A stretch of DNA of 64,000 bases from Lachnospiraceae bacterium. GTDB lineage: Bacteria > Bacillota > Clostridia > Lachnospirales > Lachnospiraceae. The notes beneath the pieces were generated by a model. The model saw only the letters and a program-made list of their open reading frames with translations. It had not been told where the DNA came from and searched no databases. Below, one piece after another: positions 34,189-42,365 of this stretch (position 1 is its first letter; every line of letters starts with the position of its first letter). Both the position numbers and the translations under genes were made by a program. The stretch covers positions 1-64,000 of the forward strand of contig JAFRLH010000007.1 of NCBI GenBank assembly GCA_017431345.1. The letters are read 5' to 3'.

Positions 34189-35984
34189 TTGTTTTCCCTC
34201 CGTTCCTCACTGTTGACCTGAATGACATGGTTTTTGTTTTCATAGGTGCTGATATCTTTGTATTCCCACACGGCATTTCCGTCAGGATCTTCTTCGATCC
34301 GTTCGAATCCGTGTGCCTCGTAAAAATTCCGGACCATTCCGTTCTTGGCGGTAGGATAGTAATAGCCGCGAATGGTACGGATGCCGCAGGCCGCTGCCTG
34401 CCGGACCAGTTCATCCATCATGGCAAATTCCATATCGCGCTTCAGTACACGGCAGCTCATGAGCCAGAGAATGATATCCAGCCGGTCTTCCTTCTTCTCG
34501 GCGATCACTACGGTGACAACGCCGTTGTCTCCGAAACAATCGGAAAGCTGCCCGTACAGGGTGATGTATTTTGGATCTTCGGTGAATCCGATGATCTCAT
34601 CTGCCGTACAGCGCTTTGTGGTAAGGTTGAACTGATTGCTCTTGTTCGTCAGCTGGGCAATACGGGGAATGTAGATCGCCTCGAAAGGCCTGATGACAGC
34701 CTTCATCCCGAGAGAGAGCAGATAATCTTCGTAGTTGTCGAAGGAACTCTGCTGTTTCGCGCGGGCGAGATTCTCCTTATACATCTCATTGCGCTTCAGG
34801 TCGTCCGCGGAAAGAGAAGTCGTCTCGAAATACCCTGCACGGTCGATCTCCGTAATGTAGTGCTCTACTTTGGTCAGCTCGGGCACGGCCGCTCCGGGTA
34901 CCTGCTTGCGGATGATCGCGCGTTCAGCCGGATTGTCATCGGCAAACACAAAGGCTTCCGGAAGCAGTGTCAGTTCCTCGGCAGTCTGCACGAGATTGCG
35001 GCTCTTCGGTTCCCAGTTCGCCTTGATGACCAGGAAATCATCGGGCTTCAGGATCATCTGCGGATGCCGGAGTCCTGCCATTGCATTTTCCTCTTCGTTC
35101 TTGGAATTGACGGTAAGAAGAACGCCCTGGAGGCGGAGATCCCGCAGATACTGCTGAAATTCACTGTAAGCCTGGCCCATAGGGGTCTCCTGCCCGAGAT
35201 CAAGGCCTTCCGGTCCGTCGTCGCCGACGATGCCGCCCCAGAGGGTATTGTCAAGATCAAGGGAAAGTGCTTTTTTATTCTTCCCGAATACGGATTTGAT
35301 AATATTGCTCAGGTTGTAGGCAAAGTACGGAATGGCGTCAAGGCACATGGCGTATTTGTACATATGCCATGCAAAAGGATCCGACCATTTCTGAAGACCG
35401 TAATCCGCCGCCAGGTAGTTAATGTCGTGGATCAGGAACGTATCGTGTGTCTGGGCATAGCTGTAAAAAAACGCATTCAGACGCTGAACATAGTTCGTAC
35501 GCCCGTGTATATCGGCTGCATCCTGATTGCCAAGGAGCCTGTAATAGGGATATTCAAAATTGTTCTGTATTACAGGACAGTGGTAATCGGCTGACAGTTT
35601 GTCCCACATGGCCTGAAAATGATCCGCCTGGCGGGACAGCATCCCGTCTATCATGTCTGCCCCGAGTCCGGGAACAGGCCATTCGGTAATGTTTCTCAGC
35701 GATGTATGGATATAAATGATATCAGGGTGAAATTCAGCCAGTGCGGAATCCGGGAACATGGCATCCTGCCAGTACTGCCCGTATTCCGATTCATAAAACA
35801 CCGGACGGATGCCCTGATTCAGGAGGAACAGCTCCAGCATATCACGGATGTCATGGGTAGTCGATCCGCCGAGGATCATGATCCGTTTCTCGATTAATCC
35901 GTCCTGTGAAGACAGCGTCCTGCGAATGGAACGGCGCTTCCGCATCAGCATCTGGCCGTCAAAAGGGTAATTCAGTTCCTGCAT
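34185..35984 (-). CDS. FkbH-like HAD-IIIC protein (glyceryl-ACP synthase type)
   Basis: About 599 residues. Residues 30-220 form an SGNH-like region with IMILGGSTTHDI. The HAD-IIIC core begins at LSLDLDNTLWGGIVGDDG (about 238), with the Asp-x-Asp pair, and ends near VFADDNPAER. The C-terminal GNAT-like region (about 460-590) includes LYGQLSDCFGDNGVV. FkbH proteins capture D-1,3-bisphosphoglycerate, remove a phosphate and load the glyceryl unit onto an ACP. The start was set at MQELNYP (35984), with GGAG 9 nt upstream; the in-frame ATG at 36059 lies close to the promoter. It is the first gene of the operon. Acyl identity is family-based. Confidence 0.88.
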   Translation of the reverse strand: MQELNYPFDGQMLMRKRRSIRRTLSSQDGLIEKRIMILGGSTTHDIRDMLELFLLNQGIRPVFYESEYGQYWQDAMFPDSALAEFHPDIIYIHTSLRNITEWPVPGLGADMIDGMLSRQADHFQAMWDKLSADYHCPVIQNNFEYPYYRLLGNQDAADIHGRTNYVQRLNAFFYSYAQTHDTFLIHDINYLAADYGLQKWSDPFAWHMYKYAMCLDAIPYFAYNLSNIIKSVFGKNKKALSLDLDNTLWGGIVGDDGPEGLDLGQETPMGQAYSEFQQYLRDLRLQGVLLTVNSKNEEENAMAGLRHPQMILKPDDFLVIKANWEPKSRNLVQTAEELTLLPEAFVFADDNPAERAIIRKQVPGAAVPELTKVEHYITEIDRAGYFETTSLSADDLKRNEMYKENLARAKQQSSFDNYEDYLLSLGMKAVIRPFEAIYIPRIAQLTNKSNQFNLTTKRCTADEIIGFTEDPKYITLYGQLSDCFGDNGVVTVVIAEKKEDRLDIILWLMSCRVLKRDMEFAMMDELVRQAAACGIRTIRGYYYPTAKNGMVRNFYEAHGFERIEEDPDGNAVWEYKDISTYENKNHVIQVNSEERRENK

Positions 35985-36086
35985 TATTTTGTGCTCCGGA
36001 AAGTCTTGTCTAATGGAAATGGATCGCCGGAAACCTGTGTAAAACACGGTAAAACGCAAGTTTTCCGCCGTATCTCCATCCTGATT

Positions 36087-36115
36087 ATTCTATCTTATAA
36101 ACAATGGTTCGTCAA
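36087..36115 (-). promoter_or_regulatory. Sigma-A promoter of the FkbH/ACP/MBOAT operon
   Basis: On the minus strand TTGACG (36110-36115) and TAGAAT (36087-36092) are separated by 17 bp, about 100 nt before the chosen FkbH start. It is back to back with the plus-strand promoter at 36139-36170. Confidence 0.8.
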
Positions 36116-36138
36116 TAAAATTCATGTTCCGGCGCCGC

Positions 36139-36170
36139 TTGCGAAAGAGATTTGATGATGGTATTATAAT
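36139..36170 (+). promoter_or_regulatory. Promoter of the cytosolic-type GDPD gene
   Basis: TTGCGA (36139-36144) lies 17 bp before TATTAT (36162-36167), which overlaps a TATAAT at 36165-36170. Transcription would start about 45 nt before the ATG at 36221. Confidence 0.65.
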
Positions 36171-36220
36171 CTGTAATTATCAGATGACCGGGGCAGCTGC
36201 TGCCGGGAAAGGATCGGATT

Positions 36221-37387
36221 ATGGAAAACAGAGGATTCGTGGGAATCCCTCCCATGTACCGGGAACAGTATATGGCGCATGCGCTGGGCGGATACAGAGG
36301 GTATCAGCTGCTGGCTACGGAGGAAGCCTTCCGGAACAGTTATCAGTGCGGTTTCCGGTATTTTGAAGTGGATCTTAAAGCAACGGCGGATGATCAGCTG
36401 GTGTGCACCTACGGGTGGAGCAGGCAGGTCTGTGAAAGGATCGGCATGCCTTATGATCCGGCGTTTGAAAACATGACGCATGAATTGTTCATGAAGCAGA
36501 AAATTCACGGCATGCCGGTGATGGATGCCGCGCGCCTGATTGCGCTGATGGAAGAGTTCCCGGATACATACATGGAGATCGATCTTCATACGCTCGATCA
36601 GGAGAGAGCGGTCTATATGACACGGCTGCTGGCGGAACAGTTCTGCGAGAAGGCGGGACTTGCTGACAGGCTTCTGATCCAGGTGAATACGGAGGAGATG
36701 TATTTTGCCGTAGACAGTGTGTATCACTTCCCTTATTATCAGTTCAATGTGAGGGAAGAGGCGGATAAGACGGATCATTTTATTGCTTTCTGCAGAGAAC
36801 ACGGGATATGTGCGATGGCGCTGAAGGGAAAGTTCGCGGACGAGGAGCGGGTACGGAAAATAAAGGATGCAGGACTGGAACTTCTGGTCTTTACGATAGA
36901 CAGTCCGTCCCGGTGCAGGGAATATCTCCGAAGAGGTGCCAGCACGATCTGCACAAATTATGTGATTCCCGGCGCAAGAGACGGGCAGCAGGATTCTGTC
37001 ATCCGTCTCGGATACAGCAGCAGAGGGCATGCAAAGGAAGGGTATTCCGCGCTGGTTGAAAAGAATATCCTTCGCGGTGTTACCGACAGGATGCCGGATG
37101 GTTCCTTTGAATATACGGAAGCGGTCGATACGCTCAGGAACCGCTTTTATCCTCTTGCCGACTGTCAGTTTACCCGTTCTTTCGGCAGAAAACCTTCAGG
37201 ATGGATCCTTCGCGCAAAGAAAGGGAATCAGAAGAACTGGCGTTATTTCTGTACGGACGGGAAGTGGCATCTCCAGGGAGGAATCGATAAAAAAGGCCTG
37301 ACGAAGAAAATATTTCCGAATGTCAGTACAATTGATTTTGAGAAAATCTTCTATGCAGGTGTCATGATATTTGAAGCGATCTGGTAA
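36221..37387 (+). CDS. Glycerophosphodiester phosphodiesterase-like protein, no signal peptide
   Basis: 388 residues. The GDPD pattern is recognisable but diverged: MAHALGGYRGYQ (about residues 19-30) in place of HRG, ATEEAFRNSYQCGFRYFEVDLK with the Glu and Asp metal ligands, CTYGW where the second His usually lies, then YMEIDLH and VFTIDSPSRCREYLRRGASTICTNY. No signal peptide or membrane segment is seen at the N-terminus. The C-terminal 80 residues, rich in Lys and Trp, match nothing I recognise. The replaced HRG and second His raise doubt about normal activity. The ATG has AAAGGAT upstream. Transcribed alone, divergently from the FkbH operon. Confidence 0.72.
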   Translation: MENRGFVGIPPMYREQYMAHALGGYRGYQLLATEEAFRNSYQCGFRYFEVDLKATADDQLVCTYGWSRQVCERIGMPYDPAFENMTHELFMKQKIHGMPVMDAARLIALMEEFPDTYMEIDLHTLDQERAVYMTRLLAEQFCEKAGLADRLLIQVNTEEMYFAVDSVYHFPYYQFNVREEADKTDHFIAFCREHGICAMALKGKFADEERVRKIKDAGLELLVFTIDSPSRCREYLRRGASTICTNYVIPGARDGQQDSVIRLGYSSRGHAKEGYSALVEKNILRGVTDRMPDGSFEYTEAVDTLRNRFYPLADCQFTRSFGRKPSGWILRAKKGNQKNWRYFCTDGKWHLQGGIDKKGLTKKIFPNVSTIDFEKIFYAGVMIFEAIW

Positions 37388-37444
37388 AAAACAGTCTGAT
37401 CAGGGCCGGCAGACGGATTGCCGCTGCTTATTCCTACAAACTGA

Positions 37445-37473
37445 TTGCAATTATAAGCGGCAGGTGCTATAAT
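37445..37473 (+). promoter_or_regulatory. Sigma-A promoter of the S1-domain gene
   Basis: TTGCAA (37445-37450) and a perfect TATAAT (37468-37473) are separated by 17 bp, giving a leader of about 100 nt. Confidence 0.8.
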
Positions 37474-37579
37474 ATAGCGGAATGCGTACGTTTTATGGCA
37501 AATGAAGGCCACGGGCGGTTTCTGGGCGACAGATCAGGCCTATTTTCAAAGGAATGTCCGGTACGCGGGAGGATGGAAA

Positions 37580-38461
37580 ATGTGTAAAGAAACTGAAGTT
37601 ATCGATGTGACACCGGTAGAAGAAGCTGCCGCTGAAGCAGTTCAGGAAACTCCGTCTGCGCTGGCAGAAGCCGCGGAAGAAGCCGCTGCGGAAGCCGAAG
37701 CAGCAGTTGCTGAGGCAGCAGAGCCTGCAGAGACCATGGAAGATCTGGGAGCTGCACTCGAAGAGTCCCTGCAGAAGGGACCTGTTACGGACGATCCTGT
37801 ATGGGAAACCTTCGAGACCCAGTTTAAGGAAAAGACCGTGTTCCCCGTAAAGGTCGAGAATGCTGTGAAAGCCGGCGTGGTCGCATTTGTCGACGGCGTA
37901 AGAGGATTTATCCCTGCTTCCAAGATCTCCACCGGTTATGTAGAGAACCTGGAGGAGTTTGTCGGACAGACACTTGATGTTGTCGTTGTGACAGCTGACC
38001 GTGCCGCCAAGAAGCTTGTCCTTTCAGCGCGTGATGCGATCAGACAGAAAGAGAAACTTGCGAAGAAGGCTGCTCTGGAGTCCTGCCAGGTCGGAGACGT
38101 TCTGGAAGGAACGGTCGATTCCCTGATGGATTACGGCGCATTTGTAGAGCTGGAGAACGGCGTGTCCGGTCTGGTCCATGTTTCCCAGATCAGCTACAAG
38201 AGAGTGGAAAAGCCCTCTGATGTTCTTCAGAAGGGACAGAAAGTCCAGGTCAAGATCATCGCGATCAAGGACGGCAAGCTTTCCCTTTCCATGAAAGCGC
38301 TGCAGGAAGCTCCTGAAAGACCTGAGCGTCCCGAAAGAAGCGAAAGGCCCAGAAGAGAGCGCGGAGACCGCCGCCACGGTGACGAAGAAGTCTTCAATTA
38401 CAAGGAGACCGGAAAAGCGACCACAAGCCTTGGCGATCTGCTGAAGAATGTAAAACTGTGA
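37580..38461 (+). CDS. S1 RNA-binding domain protein (RpsA-like)
   Basis: 293 residues. The first 75 are very rich in Ala and Glu and probably disordered. Two S1 (OB-fold) domains follow. The first (about 90-165) has GVVAFVDGVRGFIPASKIS; the second (about 175-245) has the full S1 pattern LEGTVDSLMDYGAFVEL and GLVHVSQIS. A basic tail of PERPERSERPRRER type ends the protein. Short S1 proteins of this kind in Firmicutes act in translation or RNA handling rather than as full ribosomal protein S1. The start was placed at MCKETEV, with GGGAGGATGG upstream, instead of the ATG at 37502. Single-gene unit with promoter and terminator. Confidence 0.88.
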   Translation: MCKETEVIDVTPVEEAAAEAVQETPSALAEAAEEAAAEAEAAVAEAAEPAETMEDLGAALEESLQKGPVTDDPVWETFETQFKEKTVFPVKVENAVKAGVVAFVDGVRGFIPASKISTGYVENLEEFVGQTLDVVVVTADRAAKKLVLSARDAIRQKEKLAKKAALESCQVGDVLEGTVDSLMDYGAFVELENGVSGLVHVSQISYKRVEKPSDVLQKGQKVQVKIIAIKDGKLSLSMKALQEAPERPERPERSERPRRERGDRRHGDEEVFNYKETGKATTSLGDLLKNVKL

Positions 38462-38481
38462 TAAGCACATCATGATACAAA

Positions 38482-38506
38482 AGCCGGGAGCACGCTCCCG
38501 GCTTTT
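38482..38506. terminator. Bidirectional terminator
   Basis: The stem AGCCGGGAGC/GCTCCCGGCT is followed by TTTTTG on the plus strand and preceded by AAAA, so it works for the S1 gene and for the convergent SGNH gene ending at 38509. Confidence 0.9.
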
Positions 38507-38508
38507 TG

Positions 38509-39576
38509 TTATTCAAGTTTCGGTTCCAGACCGAGATTTGCTTCATTCACATAGCCGCGGTCACGGCACAGCGTGTCAAAGTCTTCATAGAAACAGCCGC
38601 TGACATCCTTTCCGGCAAAATATTCTTTCATGATCAGGCTGAACTGCTCTGAAAAAACAGGCGCTGCCTTGTTTCCCATGTGGGTGGGATTCTGATAATA
38701 TTTATCACTCAGGTACTCGAAATCCGTCTTGTCCTTCCAAAGGTTAAAATCCACATACGCAAGGGAATTCTCGTCCGCGATTTCCTGATAATAATCATGG
38801 ATCTCCTGCAGATTGGTGTATTTTGCAATGGAATATTCCGAGACAGGCATGGAAACGAAGATCAGTTCCGCGCCGTGTTCCCTGCACAGATCGATGATCT
38901 TGTACAGATAATCGAGATTCTTCCGGTATCGTTCGATCTTTATGGCTGCAAGATGATATCGTTCATAAGGGAGCTTTTTGATCTTTTTATACTCCTCTTT
39001 CTTCTCGAAAGGAATATAGCCGCGCATCTGGTATTTGTTTACGGTCGTATATTCTCCGGTAAAGATCGCTTCCACGTCTTTGGCGGACCTTCGGAGGAGC
39101 TGTCTGTAAAGCCAGCCATAACTCGGAAGATTGAAGGACCGGAATGCGTAACGGATCCGTTTTCCGGGCGTATCCAGCCTGGGAATGACATACAGATCTC
39201 CTTCCCGGGTCCCTTCATAGGGGACGAGACTGAGGCTGTGCATGGACAATTCCAGATATACGGTCTTTACGGGGTTCCGGGCAAACTCTTCGAAGAGCAG
39301 CTGATAACGCCCCTGCATGGTCATTTCCGATGCAGACAGGTTATACGTGTTCGTGCCCAGGACCTTATCCATTTCTGCAGGGATCAGGGCGCGCTTTGCA
39401 TAAGATGCTCCGGAGATCAGCGTATCAATGCTTCCGGCCAGTGCAGCACGTTCCCGGATATCCTGATAGACATGGATCTCCGAGCGGAAGAAGATCTCGA
39501 AAAGGATCGTGGACAATACGGTAAAAGCCAGCACGAACAGGATGATCGTACGGATGGTCTTTTTAAAAGTCTGCAT
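38509..39576 (-). CDS. Membrane-anchored SGNH-like protein, second set
   Basis: 355 residues with an N-terminal hydrophobic segment (about 8-28) and an extracellular domain. SGASYAKRAL (about 55-64) offers a Ser in the SGNH block I position, LELSMHSLSL lies further on, and NPTHMGNKAA (about 305) resembles the Asp/Asn-x-x-His end motif. It overlaps the upstream MBOAT gene by 14 nt. The pair matches the PatA/PatB or AlgI/AlgJ arrangement used for O-acetylation or other acylation of surface glycans. Direct similarity to a named family is not clear to me. Confidence 0.72.
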   Translation of the reverse strand: MQTFKKTIRTIILFVLAFTVLSTILFEIFFRSEIHVYQDIRERAALAGSIDTLISGASYAKRALIPAEMDKVLGTNTYNLSASEMTMQGRYQLLFEEFARNPVKTVYLELSMHSLSLVPYEGTREGDLYVIPRLDTPGKRIRYAFRSFNLPSYGWLYRQLLRRSAKDVEAIFTGEYTTVNKYQMRGYIPFEKKEEYKKIKKLPYERYHLAAIKIERYRKNLDYLYKIIDLCREHGAELIFVSMPVSEYSIAKYTNLQEIHDYYQEIADENSLAYVDFNLWKDKTDFEYLSDKYYQNPTHMGNKAAPVFSEQFSLIMKEYFAGKDVSGCFYEDFDTLCRDRGYVNEANLGLEPKLE

Positions 39577-41158
39577 ACATGAATCCTCCTGCCGATTTCA
39601 GATAAGGACTGCCGATCCAGACTGTGATGATGATCAGCGCGGCCAGCAGAACGATCCGGAGAATGTAAGGGATGTGTTCGCAGAACCACTGTCTGGCGGG
39701 TCTTTTTCTGCCGATCAGATCGGCAATAAGCAGCAGCAGCGTGCCGATGCACAGGACAGTAAACTCGACATAATCACGGCTGGCACGGGGGATCAGCACC
39801 TCGAACGAGGCGGGGATCACATGATTCGTAAAGATCTGCCGCCACAGCCCCAGTCCTTTTCTTAAGCCGCCAAGTTCCGGCAGGATCTTGATCAGCGTAA
39901 GCAGTGTAAATGTCCGGATGATCTGAAACGCTTTCCACAGCGTGGACGCTTCATTGATCTTCAGCTTCTGTTTCCAGCCGTCATAGACCGGTTCCATCCA
40001 CAGGGAAAAGATAATGAACATGCCGTTCAGTCCGCCCCAGACGATGTATCCCCAGGAAGCGCCGTGCCACAGACCGGTCGTGAACCAGACGACAACAAGG
40101 GAAATGGAAGCGGGAACAGTGCTTCCGACAGTCTTGCCGAAATGCTTCTTCGCGAAACGGCCGATATTCTGGTTCCATTTTGCCGTGGCGATCGGATAGT
40201 AAAGATATGTCTTGAACCAGTTTCCGAGACTGATATGCCAGCGCCGCCAGTATTCCGCGACGGATTTGGAGAAATAAGGACGCATGAAGTTCTCGGTCAG
40301 ACGGATGTCGAGGATCTCACAGAAACCGCAGACGATATCCATATAACCGGAGAAATCGGCATAGATCTGGACGCTGTAAAGGAATGCGCCGAGCAGGGCT
40401 GAGATTCCGGTATAGTCCGGGTAATGGCCCGTCAGGTGCCTGAAATAAGCGGACAGGGCATTTGCCAGCGCCACTTTCTTGAAAAAGCCCCAGATCATCC
40501 TCATGGCACCCCATGAGAAATTGCGGTAAGTGAAGGAATGCTCTTTGAACAGTTCCGCGGAAAGATCGCTCCATACGCTGATGGGACCCTGGGTCACCTG
40601 CGGGAAGAAGGATGTGAACAGAAGCATCCGGAAGAAATTCTTCTCTGCGGGCACTTTTTTCCAGTAGACATCCACGACATAGCCCATCGTCTGGAATGTG
40701 AAGAAGGAGATCCCGAGCGGGGCGATGATCTTCAGGGTATCTTCGATCGGGGCACTGCCGAAAGCGGTAATAAGCCTGTTCACCTGTGCGATCACAAAGT
40801 GAAGATATTTAAAATAGGAAAGAAGGCCGAAATTGAGGAGCAGCGTGAGGGTGAGAATAAGCCGTGTACGTTTCTGATATTTATTTTTCAGCGCCGTTCT
40901 TCCGGCCCGGTCAAGAGATGCCTTCTTCTCTGCAAGTTCCTTTTTATGCTGCTGCTGGAGTGCTTCGATCCCGCGCGCGGCACCATAGGAGGATCCGGCG
41001 GTGATAAAGATATAAATCAGATTATTCCAACCGGTATAACTGTAAAAAAACAGACTGCCCGCAAGAAGCACCCACCACTGGTACTTTTTAGGGACGGCAA
41101 AATAGATCACGGTCAGTACCGGAAGAAAAAGGAGAAAATCAAACGATAGAAGATCCAT
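39563..41158 (-). CDS. MBOAT family O-acyltransferase, second set
   Basis: 531 residues with about 11 hydrophobic segments. Conserved regions: SFDFLLFLPVLTVIYF at the start, FTSFFPQVTQGPISVW, FSGYMDIVCGFCEILD, EYWRRWHISLGNWFKTYLYYP, and the catalytic-type His in LWHGASWGYIVWGGLNG. It is a close relative in plan to the MBOAT at 32000 but lacks an ACP or acyl-loading gene, so it probably uses an acetyl-type donor. The start MDLLSFD (41158) is preferred to the ATG at 41263, which would add 35 residues unlike the family; the ribosome binding site is weak (AAGGA). Promoter at 41272-41300. Confidence 0.9.
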   Translation of the reverse strand: MDLLSFDFLLFLPVLTVIYFAVPKKYQWWVLLAGSLFFYSYTGWNNLIYIFITAGSSYGAARGIEALQQQHKKELAEKKASLDRAGRTALKNKYQKRTRLILTLTLLLNFGLLSYFKYLHFVIAQVNRLITAFGSAPIEDTLKIIAPLGISFFTFQTMGYVVDVYWKKVPAEKNFFRMLLFTSFFPQVTQGPISVWSDLSAELFKEHSFTYRNFSWGAMRMIWGFFKKVALANALSAYFRHLTGHYPDYTGISALLGAFLYSVQIYADFSGYMDIVCGFCEILDIRLTENFMRPYFSKSVAEYWRRWHISLGNWFKTYLYYPIATAKWNQNIGRFAKKHFGKTVGSTVPASISLVVVWFTTGLWHGASWGYIVWGGLNGMFIIFSLWMEPVYDGWKQKLKINEASTLWKAFQIIRTFTLLTLIKILPELGGLRKGLGLWRQIFTNHVIPASFEVLIPRASRDYVEFTVLCIGTLLLLIADLIGRKRPARQWFCEHIPYILRIVLLAALIIITVWIGSPYLKSAGGFMYADF

Positions 41159-41271
41159 ACCAATCCTTAAAGCCGCATCAGGCTTTGTTGGGGGGAGCTG
41201 CCGGGAGCAGCTGCAGTTTCCGGGCATGCAGTGAAGCGGAAGAACAGCGTCCGCTTTACACACAGGTAAGC

Positions 41272-41300
41272 ATTATAACTGAAACGCGGATTTTATTCAA
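41272..41300 (-). promoter_or_regulatory. Sigma-A promoter of the second MBOAT/SGNH pair
   Basis: On the minus strand TTGAAT (41295-41300) and TATAAT (41272-41277) are separated by 17 bp. Confidence 0.8.
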
Positions 41301-41403
41301 CAGGGAAGAAACGATAAAATATATCTTTTTGCAGACTTTATAAAATATAAATATAATATCACAGAAATACATAATTAAAAAATTAAAAACAGTGTTCAGG
41401 GGC

Positions 41404-41431
41404 TTGAAAGAAAAATAATACGGGTTATAAT
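41404..41431 (+). promoter_or_regulatory. Promoter of the isocitrate-lyase family gene
   Basis: TTGAAA (41404-41409) and TATAAT (41426-41431) are separated by 16 bp, giving a leader of about 30 nt that contains the GGGAGGTG ribosome binding site. Confidence 0.7.
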
Positions 41432-41467
41432 ATAAGTAAAGTATTAATTCCGCGGGAGGTGGATAGT

Positions 41468-42331
41468 ATGCATCATCTTAGAAAACGTATCCGTCAGCTG
41501 ATCGCTGAAAGGGATTACATCGTTGCTCCCGGCGCGTATGACGCGCTTTCGGCCAGAGCCATTGAAAAAGCCGGATTTGAAGCCGCGGGAACCACAGGCT
41601 ACGGTCTTCACGGCGTGATCCTGGGACAGCCCGATACCGGTCTGCTGACGCTCAGTGAAGAAGTGAATATGATCAAGCATATCTGCGATGCAGTAGATAT
41701 TCCGATCCTTGCAGACGGCGAGGGCGGTTACGGCAACGCGCTGAATGTGTACCGTACGGTGCAGGAGTATGAGAGAGCCGGAATTGCCGGTCTGTTCCTG
41801 GAAGACCAGCAGCAGCCCCCGAACTGCCCGTTCATCAAAAAGCCCGAAGTGATCTCCAAGGAAGAGATGGTCGGCAAGATCCATGCGGCTGTAGACGCCC
41901 GTGTGGATAAGGATATGATCATTGTCGCAAGAACGGATGCAACAGATTTTGAGGACGCTGTTGACCGCGCAAATACCTATTTCGAAGAAGGCGCCGACAT
42001 GGTCAAGGTCCTGCCGAAGACAAGAGAGCAGCTGGAAAAGCTTCCTTCCCTTGTAAAGGCACCGCTTCATCTGGGCATGTTCCCCGACAGAGGCATCAAT
42101 GACGGCCTGACTGCAGATGACTGCGGAAAGATGGGATACAAGATCATCACCTTCCCGTTGAGCGCCCTGTTCGCACAGACATATGCGCTGCAGCATTTCT
42201 TCCAGTATCTGAAGAAATACGGAACAGATGAAGGGTATGACGGGAACAAACTTGCGTTTGAGGAGTACCTGGATTTTGTGAATGTAGACAGGATCCGTGA
42301 GATGGGAGATAAATACGGTCTGAATAAGTAA
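41468..42331 (+). CDS. Isocitrate lyase/PEP mutase superfamily enzyme
   Basis: 287 residues forming a single alpha/beta barrel. Visible are APGAYDALSARAIEKAGF at the N-terminus, ADGEGGYGNALNVYRTVQ (metal-binding region, about 78), GLFLEDQQQPPNCP (about 106) and VARTDA (about 146). It lacks the EDK-x5-NS motif of PEP mutase and the KRCGH motif of isocitrate/methylisocitrate lyases. It is closer to oxaloacetate decarboxylase or 2,3-dimethylmalate lyase-like members that cleave or decarboxylate 2-oxo or 2-hydroxy acids. The start is at ATG 41468, with GGGAGGTG just upstream; GTG 41459 lies inside that site. Monocistronic. The substrate is unknown, and a link to the phosphonate genes is not supported. 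Confidence 0.82.
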   Translation: MHHLRKRIRQLIAERDYIVAPGAYDALSARAIEKAGFEAAGTTGYGLHGVILGQPDTGLLTLSEEVNMIKHICDAVDIPILADGEGGYGNALNVYRTVQEYERAGIAGLFLEDQQQPPNCPFIKKPEVISKEEMVGKIHAAVDARVDKDMIIVARTDATDFEDAVDRANTYFEEGADMVKVLPKTREQLEKLPSLVKAPLHLGMFPDRGINDGLTADDCGKMGYKIITFPLSALFAQTYALQHFFQYLKKYGTDEGYDGNKLAFEEYLDFVNVDRIREMGDKYGLNK

Positions 42332-42338
42332 AGGTAAA

Positions 42339-42365
42339 GGGTGCGGTTCATGCCGCACCCTTATT
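42339..42365. terminator. Bidirectional terminator
   Basis: The stem GGGTGCGG/CCGCACCC (42339-42346 with 42353-42360) is followed by TTATT on the plus strand and preceded by AAA. The stop codon of the minus-strand Na/Pi gene lies in its loop. Confidence 0.75.

Larger units (their letters stand above)
41159..41467. other. Intergenic region with two divergent promoters
   Basis: About 310 bp between the MBOAT gene (minus) and the isocitrate-lyase family gene (plus). The left part is the leader of about 110 nt of the MBOAT transcript. The AT-rich middle (41300-41400) separates the two promoters. I see no gene or long repeat in it. Confidence 0.7.

Noticed and set aside
41468-42331. Second PEP mutase belonging to the phosphonate pathway
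   Set aside because: It lacks the EDK-x5-NS motif and has its own promoter 11 kb from the phosphonate operon; it is better placed among other members of the superfamily.
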